This document shows positions 34,532 through 43,592 of a stretch of DNA of 64,000 nt, one piece after another. The translations under genes and the position numbers were made by a program. Positions within the stretch are counted from its first letter, which is position 1. Every line of letters starts with the position of its first letter. The notes under the pieces were generated by a model. The model saw nothing but the letters and a program-made list of their open reading frames with translations, ran no database searches and had not been told where the DNA came from. The stretch is from Halobacteriovoraceae bacterium (GTDB lineage: Bacteria > Bdellovibrionota > Bacteriovoracia > Bacteriovoracales > Bacteriovoracaceae): NCBI GenBank assembly GCA_002712005.1, contig PASP01000010.1, positions 93,158 to 157,157 of the forward strand. The letters are read 5' to 3'.

Positions 34532-36281
34532 ATTCTTCGTATTCAATGGAGGTAATATCCTCCTTGTCGTAGTAGGAATTTGTCTAATTTTAAGTTCTGT
34601 ATTGGGGGCTTTGACTCCGCAAAAGGTGGCAGAACTTGCTGATAACTATAAAGATAAAGATCTATTTTATAATTCATTGTGGAATCTTTCCTATCTCTTT
34701 ATAGGAGTCTATTTAAATCGTGTTGTATATCAACTATCCATAAATAAATATGTACAATTACTCATGCAAAATGTTCGCTCTCTTTGTTACGATAAGTGGC
34801 TTCACGCCTATGATATGAGACGAAAAGGGGAGAGTAAGAGTGATGATTATCCTCAAGGAGAAGTCATTGCTCGAATCATGAATGACACAGAGTCTTTTCG
34901 TGAACTTATGACTTCTGGTTCATTTGGCATTTTCATAGATGTTTTCTTTGTCGTCTCTGGTTTAATCAGTTTTGTTAGTCTTAACAAAGTAACAGGGATT
35001 TCTCTTGCTGTTGCCGAGGTTATAGCTTCTATCCTTCTTATTTGGGGTTCTCGTTATATGAGAGAAATCTTTATGGAAGTAAGAAAGAGTAGGGCCGATA
35101 TGAGTAGGCTTCTCTCTAATATGGTAGGAGGGATTAAAGAGTCATTTTATACTCGTCATGAAAACTATGCTTCCAAAAGAGGGGAGATTGTTTTTAAAGA
35201 CTTTCTCACAAAACAGCTTACGGCAAATATTTGGGATGCAGGTTACTACTCAACAGCAGAGTCGCTTTATCCTATTTTCTTAGCCTTTATCGTTTTTCTC
35301 TTTCCCTATTCAAATATCACAGAAGCTGCAATTATCTTTGCTATTGTTGATCTTATTCAAAGATCCATTAGACCTGTTAAAGACGTAGCGGCCAAAATTG
35401 CTAATATTCAAAGGGCCTATACAGGGGTTACAAGAATTAATGAATTTCTATCCCACTTAGATTCGAATCTAAGTTCAAAAGGACAGAAGTTTAAAGGCGT
35501 GAAGAATGTCTCTAAAGTTGACGTCGATGTTCAACGTTTCGAATATCCTAGAAAGAGTGGCCAAACTGATGAGACACCTTTTGCTTTAGAAAATATTCAA
35601 TTCACAGCATACCCTGGTCAGCTTATCGGTATTGTCGGTATTTCTGGATGTGGAAAGTCGACATTGCTCAATATTATGTCGGCCAATATTGTTCCTCATA
35701 AAGGAGGAGTGAATATTCATGCCGCTGACGGTGAATTGATTTCATTTCCTGGAAGCCGGCTAGAAGATATAATTCACTACCGTGAACAAGTTGGTATTGT
35801 TAGCCAAGATAGCCATATCTTTTCAGACACTGTTGCCTTTAATATTTGTATGTCACGAAACGCACCAGAGAGTTTTTCAACTTTTTGGAATAATGTCGTA
35901 GCTCAAATTCCTTATATCCAACAATGGGGTATTAAGCCTGAAGATAAGTTAGATCAGAAGTCTCTTTCAATGGGGCAAAAGCAATTGCTTGCTGCAATTC
36001 GTTCCTGCTTTCTTCAAAAACCTGTTGTTCTCTTTGATGAGATCTCATCTGGGCTGGATAGTGAATTAGAGTTAGCCTTGAGAAAAATGGTTCTTTTAAT
36101 TCAAGAAAAGTCCCTTACTTTTATTGTGGCCCATAGACTCGAAACGATATTAGAAGCGGATCGAATTATTGTTCTTGAAGAAGGCCGACTGGTGAACTCA
36201 GGTAAACATGACGAACTCCTGAGCGATTCACTTGTCTATAGACAATTTCTTGAAGAGTTGTCGCAATCTACTGCATCCTAG
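34503..36281 (+). CDS. ABC exporter half-transporter, subunit 2
   Basis: The ATG at 34503 (MNTSNNKW) is preferred over an upstream start at 34416, since the latter would overlap subunit 1 by 116 bp. The 592-aa product has six membrane segments and an ATPase with Walker A GISGCGKST near residue 380, Walker B VVLFDEISSGLD with the catalytic Glu intact, and H-loop FIVAHRLE. Its signature is degenerate: LSMGQ for LSGGQ. Together with subunit 1 this makes one consensus and one degenerate ATP site. Confidence 0.88.
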   Translation: MNTSNNKWSKFFVFNGGNILLVVVGICLILSSVLGALTPQKVAELADNYKDKDLFYNSLWNLSYLFIGVYLNRVVYQLSINKYVQLLMQNVRSLCYDKWLHAYDMRRKGESKSDDYPQGEVIARIMNDTESFRELMTSGSFGIFIDVFFVVSGLISFVSLNKVTGISLAVAEVIASILLIWGSRYMREIFMEVRKSRADMSRLLSNMVGGIKESFYTRHENYASKRGEIVFKDFLTKQLTANIWDAGYYSTAESLYPIFLAFIVFLFPYSNITEAAIIFAIVDLIQRSIRPVKDVAAKIANIQRAYTGVTRINEFLSHLDSNLSSKGQKFKGVKNVSKVDVDVQRFEYPRKSGQTDETPFALENIQFTAYPGQLIGIVGISGCGKSTLLNIMSANIVPHKGGVNIHAADGELISFPGSRLEDIIHYREQVGIVSQDSHIFSDTVAFNICMSRNAPESFSTFWNNVVAQIPYIQQWGIKPEDKLDQKSLSMGQKQLLAAIRSCFLQKPVVLFDEISSGLDSELELALRKMVLLIQEKSLTFIVAHRLETILEADRIIVLEEGRLVNSGKHDELLSDSLVYRQFLEELSQSTAS

Positions 36282-36331
36282 GTTAGAATTCCAAAGACTT
36301 ATATATTTTTTACTGTTGAGGAGATGAAGTA

Positions 36332-37378
36332 ATGAAAAAACCAGTTTTGATGTTTGGTTTGGCCATGTGTTTAGGTCTAGGAACCTTCTTCGCTTGTACG
36401 AAGGAAGTTGATAGTAAACCCCAATTTATTTTTAAGCCTGCGCCTAATAATAAAGCTGCTGCTAAGATCAATGGTAATATCGTTACCTACGATGAGCTTC
36501 TTAGTGGAGTAGAGTCGGAGCTTTATGAAGCAGAAATGAAAGTGTACGAAATTAAGTACAATCAATTACGTGCAATGGTTCTAAAGAAGTTCATGGAGTC
36601 AGATCCTAACTACAAAGGAAATAACGACAAATTCCTTGATGAGCATATCGCTAAAGGCGTTACTGTCAGTGATAAGGAAGTCGATGCCTTCGTTGCTGAA
36701 AGAAAAATTCCAAAGAATAACTTAAACGATCAACTTACTTCTCGTATTAAGCAATTTCTTATGAAAGAGAAAAAGCAACAGGCCATCGATGCTTGGATTG
36801 CTAAGAAAACTCAAGATAGTCCCGTTGAAGTCTATCTTGAAAAACCAAGTCGTCCAGTTAAAGATATCGCGGTTGGAAATTCTCCTTTTATGGGGAAAGC
36901 CGATGCTAAGGTAACTATCGTAGAATTTTCAGATTTCCAGTGTCCTTTCTGTTCTCGTGGTGCTGACATCATGAATGAACTTAAGAAGAAGTATGAGGGG
37001 AAAATTAAGGTAGTATTCAAGCACTTTCCTCTACCTTTTCACACAGATGCTCCACTTGCTTCTGAAGCGGCTTTATGTGCTGAAGAACAAAAGAAGGGGA
37101 ACTTCTGGAAAATGCACGATCTTATGTTTGCAGACCAACAGAAGTTAAAGAAGTCTGATCTTGTCGCGAAGGCTAAGAAAGTTGGAGTAAAAGAAGAAGA
37201 CTTTAAAAAATGTTTAGACTCAAGAAAGTTTAAATCGGCAGTAGATGCAGATATGGAACTTGGTAAAAAGGTGGGAGTTAAATCCACTCCAACTTTCTTT
37301 GTTAATGGGCAAATGGTTAACGGTGCGCAGCCTGTTGAGATTTTCTCTGAAATTATTGACGAAGAGCTTGCCAAGTAA
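36332..37378 (+). CDS. DsbA-like thioredoxin-fold lipoprotein with SurA-like N-domain
   Basis: The 348-aa protein has a GAGGAG site and a lipoprotein signal ending in FFAC (Cys22). Residues about 45-170 are helical and begin AAAKINGNIVTYDELL, like the N-terminal domain of SurA/PrsA-type chaperones. The C-terminal thioredoxin fold has the active site CPFC (Cys204-Cys207) and cis-Pro in STPTFFVNG, with an extra Cys pair (LCAEE; KCLDS). It probably oxidises or isomerises disulfides of exported proteins, fitting the many Cys-rich secreted proteins in this window. A terminator follows. Confidence 0.85.
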   Translation: MKKPVLMFGLAMCLGLGTFFACTKEVDSKPQFIFKPAPNNKAAAKINGNIVTYDELLSGVESELYEAEMKVYEIKYNQLRAMVLKKFMESDPNYKGNNDKFLDEHIAKGVTVSDKEVDAFVAERKIPKNNLNDQLTSRIKQFLMKEKKQQAIDAWIAKKTQDSPVEVYLEKPSRPVKDIAVGNSPFMGKADAKVTIVEFSDFQCPFCSRGADIMNELKKKYEGKIKVVFKHFPLPFHTDAPLASEAALCAEEQKKGNFWKMHDLMFADQQKLKKSDLVAKAKKVGVKEEDFKKCLDSRKFKSAVDADMELGKKVGVKSTPTFFVNGQMVNGAQPVEIFSEIIDEELAK

Positions 37379-37415
37379 TTTTATCTAAGTACTTGATATT
37401 TTGTTTATTAAAAGG

Positions 37416-37440
37416 CCCAATCTTTGATTGGGTTTTTTTT
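37416..37440 (+). terminator. Rho-independent terminator
   Basis: CCCAATC-TTT-GATTGGG is a 7-bp stem followed by eight T, 38 bp after the stop of the DsbA-like gene. Confidence 0.9.
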
Positions 37441-37550
37441 GTCCTAATAAAGAGTGTGAGGGCATGGAAAGAATTACCGGCCTTGAGAATAGAGACCTGC
37501 ACAGTGTACACTATAAGGGTGTGAACCTAGGATGGGGATAATATTCACGG

Positions 37551-39488
37551 ATGGATATCAACGATTATAACACTCGATTAAGTCAGGCCAGAAACCGCTA
37601 CAATGAGTCGGCAACGGAGCTCAAGGATAACTACAATCAAAGAGTAGAGGACCTCGAGGATTTACACGAAAGTCGTGAAGCGAATCAACGTCGAAATTAT
37701 TTAAATCAAAAATTAGATAGAGAAGCAGAGTCTGAAATGAGACTCAAGCGCTATGATAAGGATTTGAAAAAGTCTTTAGAAGAGCGAACTTCTCGCTATA
37801 TGAATGAACTAGGAGAGCAAAGAGAGAACTTTGAAAAAGATCGTAAGAATTTGATGAATAATTACAATCAAAAGCTTTCGAAGATTTCTCAGTCATTTGA
37901 TACCGCCTCTAAAGAAAAAGATAAATTGCATGCCTTATATAAAGACAATATCAACGAACGCTATGATGATGGTCTTGAAGCAAGAGAGAAGCATTTCAAT
38001 AAGTCTCTTTCTAAAATGCAAAAAAATAGTGAAAATAAAATTAATGAATTTCGTGATCAACAAAGTTCTGAAAAAAGAGAGATGATCACAAGCTTTGAAA
38101 ATGAGAAGAAACAACTTGTTCAAGATGCAAATATTGCAAGAAATAAAGCAAATTCTTCTCATCAGCTCGAAATGGAGCGTCTGAGAGAAAATTCTCGCCA
38201 AAAAGAAGATACCCTAAGAAATAACTTTGAAAGTTCAAATGCTAATCTTCGTCGAAATAAAGACAATGAAAATGAACAACAAAGGGAAACTTTCGAGCGG
38301 CTGACGTCAGATATTCAGGAAAGAAATATAAGTGCCCTTCAAAAACTAAATCGTCAAAATAAGGCAGAGAAGAGGGACTTAGAAAAGAAGTTCACCGATG
38401 ATCGTATTTCTCTTGAGAGACAAACGAATAAGCTTATCAATGAAGGCTCCAATCAAAGAGTGGATAGCAATCAGAAGCAATTAGAAAAAAAATATGAGGC
38501 TCGAATAAGTCATCTTAATGATGAAATGGAAAATACTAATTATCAAAATCAGCTTCTCAATCAAAGAGTTGCAGATGACCATGCCGATGAATTGAAAAAA
38601 GTGCAGATTGAGCACAAAATGGAAATTGATGACAAGAATAATGAGATGAGAAGTCTCAGAGAAAATGAGTTAGTTGATTTAAAGAATAAAGTTGAGACGT
38701 ATCAAGAAACCATGAATAAGCGTTATACTTCTTTAGAAATGGAAAAAGAGAAGAGCACTCTTGCTTCTAGACAAAAACTTAAAAACTCATTAGATCGTCA
38801 ACGTACAGAATTTGGTCGTACTTTAAATCAAATTAATGCTTCTAATGAGATGGCCATGTCAGATCTTAGAGAAGAAATGACTAAAGAACAAAGTCGTTTT
38901 ATCGAAGATACTCGAGAAAAAGTTCACGATAAAATGGCCGATATGAAAGTCAATTATGAAGATAAAGTTCGTAAAACAGAGAGTTCTCTGAGCCAAAAAT
39001 TAGAGCAGAAAACCAAAGAAAATGAAACTCTCACTGCTAAGTATGAGCAGAAACTCGATGTACTTAGAACTAAGAGTGCTAAAGAGTTAGAAGCTCTAAA
39101 AAAACTAGAGCACGATAAGAGAGAAGAGGATAAAAAGGCAAACGAAAGAGCTCTGGCCAGTCAAAGAAGAGAATTTCAAAAGAATATCATGTCTATGAAA
39201 AGAGAATATGATCAGAAATTAGATAGGGCCAAGGCAAATTCGGATCTTCATGTCACTAAATTAACAGAGCGTTATGAGAATCAAATCGCGACCGAGCGTG
39301 CGGAACATAATAAAGAACTTCAACGTCAAAATAGCATGCTTAAAACGGAATATAATCGTTTAGCGGAACAAAATAAGTTAGAAAAAGACTCCATCATTAA
39401 TCAATATGAAATAAAGCTTAATAAGCTTCGTGAGGCCAATAGAGTGGCCAATGAAATCAAAAATAGTCGTCAAAATGATATGGCCTAA
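37551..39488 (+). CDS. Long cytoplasmic coiled-coil protein
   Basis: A 645-aa protein that is almost entirely predicted helix, without a signal peptide, membrane segment, glycine-rich joint or proline break of note. It is very rich in Lys, Glu, Arg, Asn and Gln. Heptad-like runs such as RHFNKSLSKMQKNSEN-type and LEKKYEARISHLNDEMEN occur from start to end, and Tyr/Asn-rich turns recur about every 100 residues. It would form a long rod. The likely role is a filament, scaffold or spacer, by analogy with bacterial coiled-coil cytoskeletal proteins; no specific family is recognised. It is followed by pyk on the same strand after 68 bp. Confidence 0.75.
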   Translation: MDINDYNTRLSQARNRYNESATELKDNYNQRVEDLEDLHESREANQRRNYLNQKLDREAESEMRLKRYDKDLKKSLEERTSRYMNELGEQRENFEKDRKNLMNNYNQKLSKISQSFDTASKEKDKLHALYKDNINERYDDGLEAREKHFNKSLSKMQKNSENKINEFRDQQSSEKREMITSFENEKKQLVQDANIARNKANSSHQLEMERLRENSRQKEDTLRNNFESSNANLRRNKDNENEQQRETFERLTSDIQERNISALQKLNRQNKAEKRDLEKKFTDDRISLERQTNKLINEGSNQRVDSNQKQLEKKYEARISHLNDEMENTNYQNQLLNQRVADDHADELKKVQIEHKMEIDDKNNEMRSLRENELVDLKNKVETYQETMNKRYTSLEMEKEKSTLASRQKLKNSLDRQRTEFGRTLNQINASNEMAMSDLREEMTKEQSRFIEDTREKVHDKMADMKVNYEDKVRKTESSLSQKLEQKTKENETLTAKYEQKLDVLRTKSAKELEALKKLEHDKREEDKKANERALASQRREFQKNIMSMKREYDQKLDRAKANSDLHVTKLTERYENQIATERAEHNKELQRQNSMLKTEYNRLAEQNKLEKDSIINQYEIKLNKLREANRVANEIKNSRQNDMA

Positions 39489-39556
39489 GCTTTCTTGTCT
39501 TTTCCTTTCGTGAGTCTTTGATATCATAGATATTGGATTTTAAGAGGAAGAGAGCT

Positions 39557-41233
39557 ATGCGTAGAGCAAAGATTGTGTCCACATTGGGACCATCATCAAA
39601 TACAGTTGAAACCATTTGTGAATTAATTAAAGCGGGCTTAAATGTTGCCCGAGTCAATATGAGTCATGGAACTCATGAATCTCATCAACAGCTCATTAAT
39701 AATATTAGAGAAGCTTCTAAGATAACAGGAAGGGAAGTTGCTGTTTTAATCGATCTTCAGGGACCAAAAATTCGTGTTGATAAATTAAAAGAGCCACTAG
39801 ATCTTGGAGATGAAAGTATTTGGGTGATTGGGAAAAGTTCGGATTATGAAAAATATCCAGAGTACAAAGATTGTTACATCCCTACAATCTATGAAAAGCT
39901 AGTCGAAGACTGCCATGATGGAGCTCGAATTCTCTTTGATGACGGACTTATTATTGCTGAAGCGATGGAAAGAGATAGAGATGTATATAAAATAAAAGTT
40001 AAAGTTGGCGGAACCTTAAAGAGCAATAAAGGAATAAACCTCCCTGATTGTGATGTTTCTGCTCCTGCCTTTACGGCCAAAGATAGGGAAGACCTACATT
40101 TCGGATTGAAAGCGGGTTGTGACTATATCGCCTTGAGCTTTGTTAGAAAGAAAGAAGATATTCTAGAAGTTAAATACTTACTCCATAAGTTAAAAAAGAA
40201 TATTCCCATTATTTCGAAAATTGAAAAGCCTCAGGCCGTAGATAATATAGAAGAAATCTTAGAGGCAACTGATGTTATCATGGTGGCCAGAGGGGATATG
40301 GGTGTTGAACTCGGAAACCATCTGGTCCCAGCTGTTCAAAAGAAAATCATAAGACTTTGTAATGAAAGGTATAAACCAGTAATTACGGCCACTCAGATGT
40401 TGGAGTCAATGACTGATAATCCTACCCCTACAAGAGCCGAGGCTTCAGATGTTGCTAATGCTATTTGGGATGGTACGGATGCGGTAATGCTTAGTGGAGA
40501 GACGGCCTCTGGAAAGTATCCTGTAGAAACAATAAAGATGATGAGTCGAATTATTGAAGAAGCAGAAAAATCTCCCAAAGAGAGACCGCTCCTTAGAAAT
40601 ATGGATCTTTCTAATGTAAACGCTTCTGTCATGGTGGCTGCATCGATGATTGCAGAGAAGGTTGATGCTCGTGCCATTTTCGCTGTAACTCAATCAGGAC
40701 AATCTTGTTTAAAGGTTTCTTTATTTCGACCTAGAACATTTGTCTATGGAATCACTAATCAACTTTCTACCGTTCGTAAATTGGCCCTCTATTGGGGAGT
40801 CACGCCCTTCTATCTAAGTAATTATGACGAAGACAATTTTAATTTTCAGCAAGATATTATAAAGAGAGTGAAGGATCGTTTTGATCTTACCAATGGAGAT
40901 AAGCTTGTTATTACTCGTGGTGATGGTAAGTTCTTTTCTAAAGGATCATCTAACTCTGTAAAAGTTGAAATCATTAAAGATGAACCTAAGGTGCCAGGTG
41001 GCGGAGATGTTCTCATTGAATCAAGTGATAAAGAAAAGAAAATTTTACTAGATTCATCAGTATGCGCCTCTTGCCAAAATTGTATTCAAATTTGTCCTCA
41101 CGATATTTGGACTACCGATGATAAACACAATACGGTTATTAATGATAGTCGAGTAAGTGAATGTACTCTAGACTATGAATGTATCCGCGTTTGTCCGACA
41201 GGAGCAATTGAAATTATTCCAACTCACTATTGA
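39557..41233 (+). CDS. pyk: Pyruvate kinase with C-terminal two-cluster ferredoxin domain
   Basis: The ATG at 39557, with AGAGGAAG before it, gives the family-typical MRRAKIVSTLGPSS start. Residues 1-475 are a full pyruvate kinase, converting PEP and ADP to pyruvate and ATP: LIDLQGPKIRV, FDDGLI, DYIALSFVRKKEDI, SKIEKPQAV, MVARGDMGVELG and TATQMLESMT are present. An extra ~80 residues follow. Residues 503-513 are CxxCxxCxxxCP and residues 536-547 are CTLDYECIRVCP, i.e. CxxDxxCxxxCP, as in two-cluster ferredoxins with an aspartate ligand. The total is 558 aa against about 475 usual. queG overlaps the stop (TGATG). Iron-sulfur binding and any redox control of glycolysis are inference. Confidence 0.93.
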   Translation: MRRAKIVSTLGPSSNTVETICELIKAGLNVARVNMSHGTHESHQQLINNIREASKITGREVAVLIDLQGPKIRVDKLKEPLDLGDESIWVIGKSSDYEKYPEYKDCYIPTIYEKLVEDCHDGARILFDDGLIIAEAMERDRDVYKIKVKVGGTLKSNKGINLPDCDVSAPAFTAKDREDLHFGLKAGCDYIALSFVRKKEDILEVKYLLHKLKKNIPIISKIEKPQAVDNIEEILEATDVIMVARGDMGVELGNHLVPAVQKKIIRLCNERYKPVITATQMLESMTDNPTPTRAEASDVANAIWDGTDAVMLSGETASGKYPVETIKMMSRIIEEAEKSPKERPLLRNMDLSNVNASVMVAASMIAEKVDARAIFAVTQSGQSCLKVSLFRPRTFVYGITNQLSTVRKLALYWGVTPFYLSNYDEDNFNFQQDIIKRVKDRFDLTNGDKLVITRGDGKFFSKGSSNSVKVEIIKDEPKVPGGGDVLIESSDKEKKILLDSSVCASCQNCIQICPHDIWTTDDKHNTVINDSRVSECTLDYECIRVCPTGAIEIIPTHY

Positions 41234-42246
41234 TGAAAGATCTAGTAGGTATAGACTTAGAGGAATTTGCAGTTGTTGACTGGAGTTATACCAGCCGCTT
41301 AAATCCTTTAACTTATGCCTACTATGATGAGTGGGTGAAGAGCGAAAATCATGGAATCCTTCATTATTTAAGTGATCATCGCAAAGAGGCAAGACGTTCT
41401 CTTAAGAGTGTATATCCTGATTGCGCCAGTGCCTTAGTTTTTCTTTTCAGTTACCATCCCCAAAAGTTAGCTCTTGAAAATATTTATCAAAATGATTCAA
41501 GGTGGAATGGATTAAAAATAGGAAGCTACGTCTTTGGCTTTAATGGTATCGATTATCATTTTGATGTTAAAGATCGCTTAATGAAAATTGGGGATCAACT
41601 ACAACATTCTTTTTCTGGCCTCGAATATAAGTTGGCCTTAGATATTCATCCTGTTTTAGAAAGAGATCTCGCTTATCGCAGTGGTCTTGGTTGGTTTGGA
41701 AAAAATTCAATGCTTATTTCTAAAGAGCACGGTTCCTATACAATTTTAGGCACATTACTTCTTAATAAAGAGATTGGCTTCGATGAGCCGAGTATTGAAG
41801 TTGATCATTGTGGACAATGTAAGGCGTGTATCGAAGCTTGCCCTACAGATGCTATTGATGAATCAGAGAGAACACTTATTGCGAATCAATGCATTTCTAC
41901 TTATACAATTGAGCTTTTCAAAGATGAAGCTAATGCCCCTAAAGGAATGGAGTCCTCTAATGGTGAATTCTTTGGTTGTGATATTTGTCAGGAAGTATGC
42001 CCATGGAATAAAAGGCCTGTTAGGTTAAATCGAGTAGAGCCTCAAGAATCCAGCGTTTTTCATCAAGAGAATGAACTCATCTTATCCCATTTTCTATTAC
42101 AACCGAGAGAGGATATATCTCATTTTCTAGAATCCCTATCCAACAATCAATTTTCAAAGAAGTTTAAATCGACTCCTCTTGGGAGAACGGGAAGAAAGGG
42201 CCTCCTCAAGAATTTAAAATTTTGGAATTCAGTTAAAAAAGCCTAA
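41233..42246 (+). CDS. queG: Epoxyqueuosine reductase
   Basis: QueG reduces epoxyqueuosine to queuosine in tRNA using cobalamin and two 4Fe-4S clusters. The ATG at 41233 overlaps the pyk stop. The 337-aa protein shows the family motif LAYRSGLGWFGKNSMLIS, the cobalamin/active-site region LLNKEIGFDEP, and cluster motifs CGQCKACIEACPTDAI and CDICQEVCPWNK. It is co-transcribed with pyk. With queC at 22874 it shows that queuosine is made here; a cobalamin requirement also gives a possible reason for the metal-receptor-like protein at 335. Confidence 0.95.
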   Translation: MKDLVGIDLEEFAVVDWSYTSRLNPLTYAYYDEWVKSENHGILHYLSDHRKEARRSLKSVYPDCASALVFLFSYHPQKLALENIYQNDSRWNGLKIGSYVFGFNGIDYHFDVKDRLMKIGDQLQHSFSGLEYKLALDIHPVLERDLAYRSGLGWFGKNSMLISKEHGSYTILGTLLLNKEIGFDEPSIEVDHCGQCKACIEACPTDAIDESERTLIANQCISTYTIELFKDEANAPKGMESSNGEFFGCDICQEVCPWNKRPVRLNRVEPQESSVFHQENELILSHFLLQPREDISHFLESLSNNQFSKKFKSTPLGRTGRKGLLKNLKFWNSVKKA

Positions 42247-43059
42247 GTCTCTTAAATATTTTCTAATATGAGGAGCTGCATTTTCAGGAAGATGGTGACC
42301 AAGCTTCTTTGGTTTTTCTACTACGACTCTATTTCCTGCGCTCTCTAATTGAGCGGCTAATCTTTCAGTTCCATCTTTTCCCACCACGACATCGTCTTCA
42401 CCTGTAAGTAAGTAGATATCTTCTCCCATAAGATCTAGTTTTTCTTTCTCTTCTTTAATCCATGGAAAGATAATATCTGGATTTAGGGCAGGGCTGACCA
42501 GCTGACCTCTTACTTTTAGAGTGGAACGATAGAAGGGAGTATCAAAGACATGAGTTACTCCTTGGGGAGGAAGGCCAAAGCCTACTGCAACACATTGCTT
42601 AGTTGAAAACTCTCTTATCTTATCTGTTTCAAGGGCCATCAAGGACAGTAGGGCACCAAGTGAATGACCACCTATAATCAATTTTGTCTCTTTGGGATTA
42701 CAGTCGAAATCAATTTGGTTTGTACCGAGTACTTCTTTTAACGACTCAATAGCAGTGGCGAACATAAGAGGGGCATTTTCCTTAAAGGCTTCGAAACTAT
42801 GAACTTCAGAAAAAGTACCCAGGTAATGACCCGGAAGGTCAAAAAGGATACAGGGAATTCCATCTTCTGCTAAGCGAAGGGGCCAATTGAGGATACTGGC
42901 CTTATGACTAGTAAAGCCATGAGTGAAAAGTCCAATGGTATTCACCTTTTTGGCATTTTCTCCTGGTACAATCACTAGGGCATTAGTCTGAGTAATGATT
43001 TCTTCACCACGGTAAACATCAGTGAAGGGGACTTGTGCTTTAAATATTTTCACTTGCAT
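42229..43059 (-). CDS. Alpha/beta hydrolase
   Basis: A 276-aa hydrolase fold. FTHGFTSHKASILNW contains the oxyanion-hole HGF motif, the nucleophile elbow is IIGGHSLGALLS (GxSxG), an acid candidate lies in YLLTGEDDVVV, and the His is in LGHHLPENAA. No signal peptide. The substrate is unknown; esterase or lipase-like activity is expected for this fold. It converges with queG and overlaps it by 18 bp. Confidence 0.8.
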   Translation of the reverse strand: MQVKIFKAQVPFTDVYRGEEIITQTNALVIVPGENAKKVNTIGLFTHGFTSHKASILNWPLRLAEDGIPCILFDLPGHYLGTFSEVHSFEAFKENAPLMFATAIESLKEVLGTNQIDFDCNPKETKLIIGGHSLGALLSLMALETDKIREFSTKQCVAVGFGLPPQGVTHVFDTPFYRSTLKVRGQLVSPALNPDIIFPWIKEEKEKLDLMGEDIYLLTGEDDVVVGKDGTERLAAQLESAGNRVVVEKPKKLGHHLPENAAPHIRKYLRDLGFFN

Positions 43060-43158
43060 GCCCTCAAAATACCTGAAGTTTTTTATATTTTCTACAGAAT
43101 TAAATTGACTAAAACCCTTTAAACCCTTAAATTAACTCTACTTCAAAATATCATTTGA

Positions 43159-43234
43159 GCCCCGATAGCTCAGTAGGTAGAGCAAGGGACTGAAAATCCC
43201 TGTGTCCGTGGTTCGAATCCGCGTCGGGGCACCA
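43159..43234 (+). tRNA. tRNA-Phe (GAA)
   Basis: The acceptor GCCCCGA pairs with TCGGGGC. D stem GCTC/GAGC, anticodon stem AGGGA/TCCCT with loop CTGAAAA (anticodon GAA, U33 present), T stem CGTGG/CCGCG with loop TTCGAAT, and an encoded ACCA end. Length 76 nt. A terminator follows directly. Confidence 0.97.
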
Positions 43235-43240
43235 TTTAAA

Positions 43241-43269
43241 AAGCCAGAACTTATGTTCTGGCTTTTTTT
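43241..43269 (+). terminator. Rho-independent terminator of tRNA-Phe
   Basis: AAGCCAGAAC-TTAT-GTTCTGGCTT is a 10-bp stem, followed by a T-run ending at 43269, just 6 bp after the tRNA. Confidence 0.92.
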
Positions 43270-43342
43270 GTTTGGGGCCACCTGAGATATTGGGATCTTC
43301 GGATCTTCTCACTTAATGGTGGACTGCACCGCACTCAACCCT

Positions 43343-43453
43343 TCAACTACAAGCATACAATACTTTCAATCTGTAATTTTTAAATGACCTATATCCGTAA
43401 CCCCGCTTCTGGAGCTCCTTGCGGATCTTCACACGAGTCTTTTCATTGTTATT
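43343..43453 (-). pseudogene. Transposase C-terminal remnant
   Basis: A 36-codon open stretch on the minus strand encodes KIRKELQKRGYGYRSFKNY followed by RLKVLYAC and a stop. The pattern K-x-KR-x-GYGYR-x-F-x-NYRL-x(4)-C is like the C-terminus of ISL3-type or related DDE transposases. No start, catalytic residues or terminal repeats are present, so this is a decayed relic. It lies in a 358-bp gene-free gap between tRNA-Phe and an unknown lipoprotein gene. Confidence 0.45.
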
Positions 43454-43592
43454 GAGTGAAATGGGTGCAAGAGAAAATTAAATTAAGTCAACACTAGGGT
43501 CATTTCTATCAAATCACTCTCTAAGAATATAACTCAATAAATGAGTGCTATTATATTTCTGTAAATGAAACTTATATATGAGCGGAGCCTTT

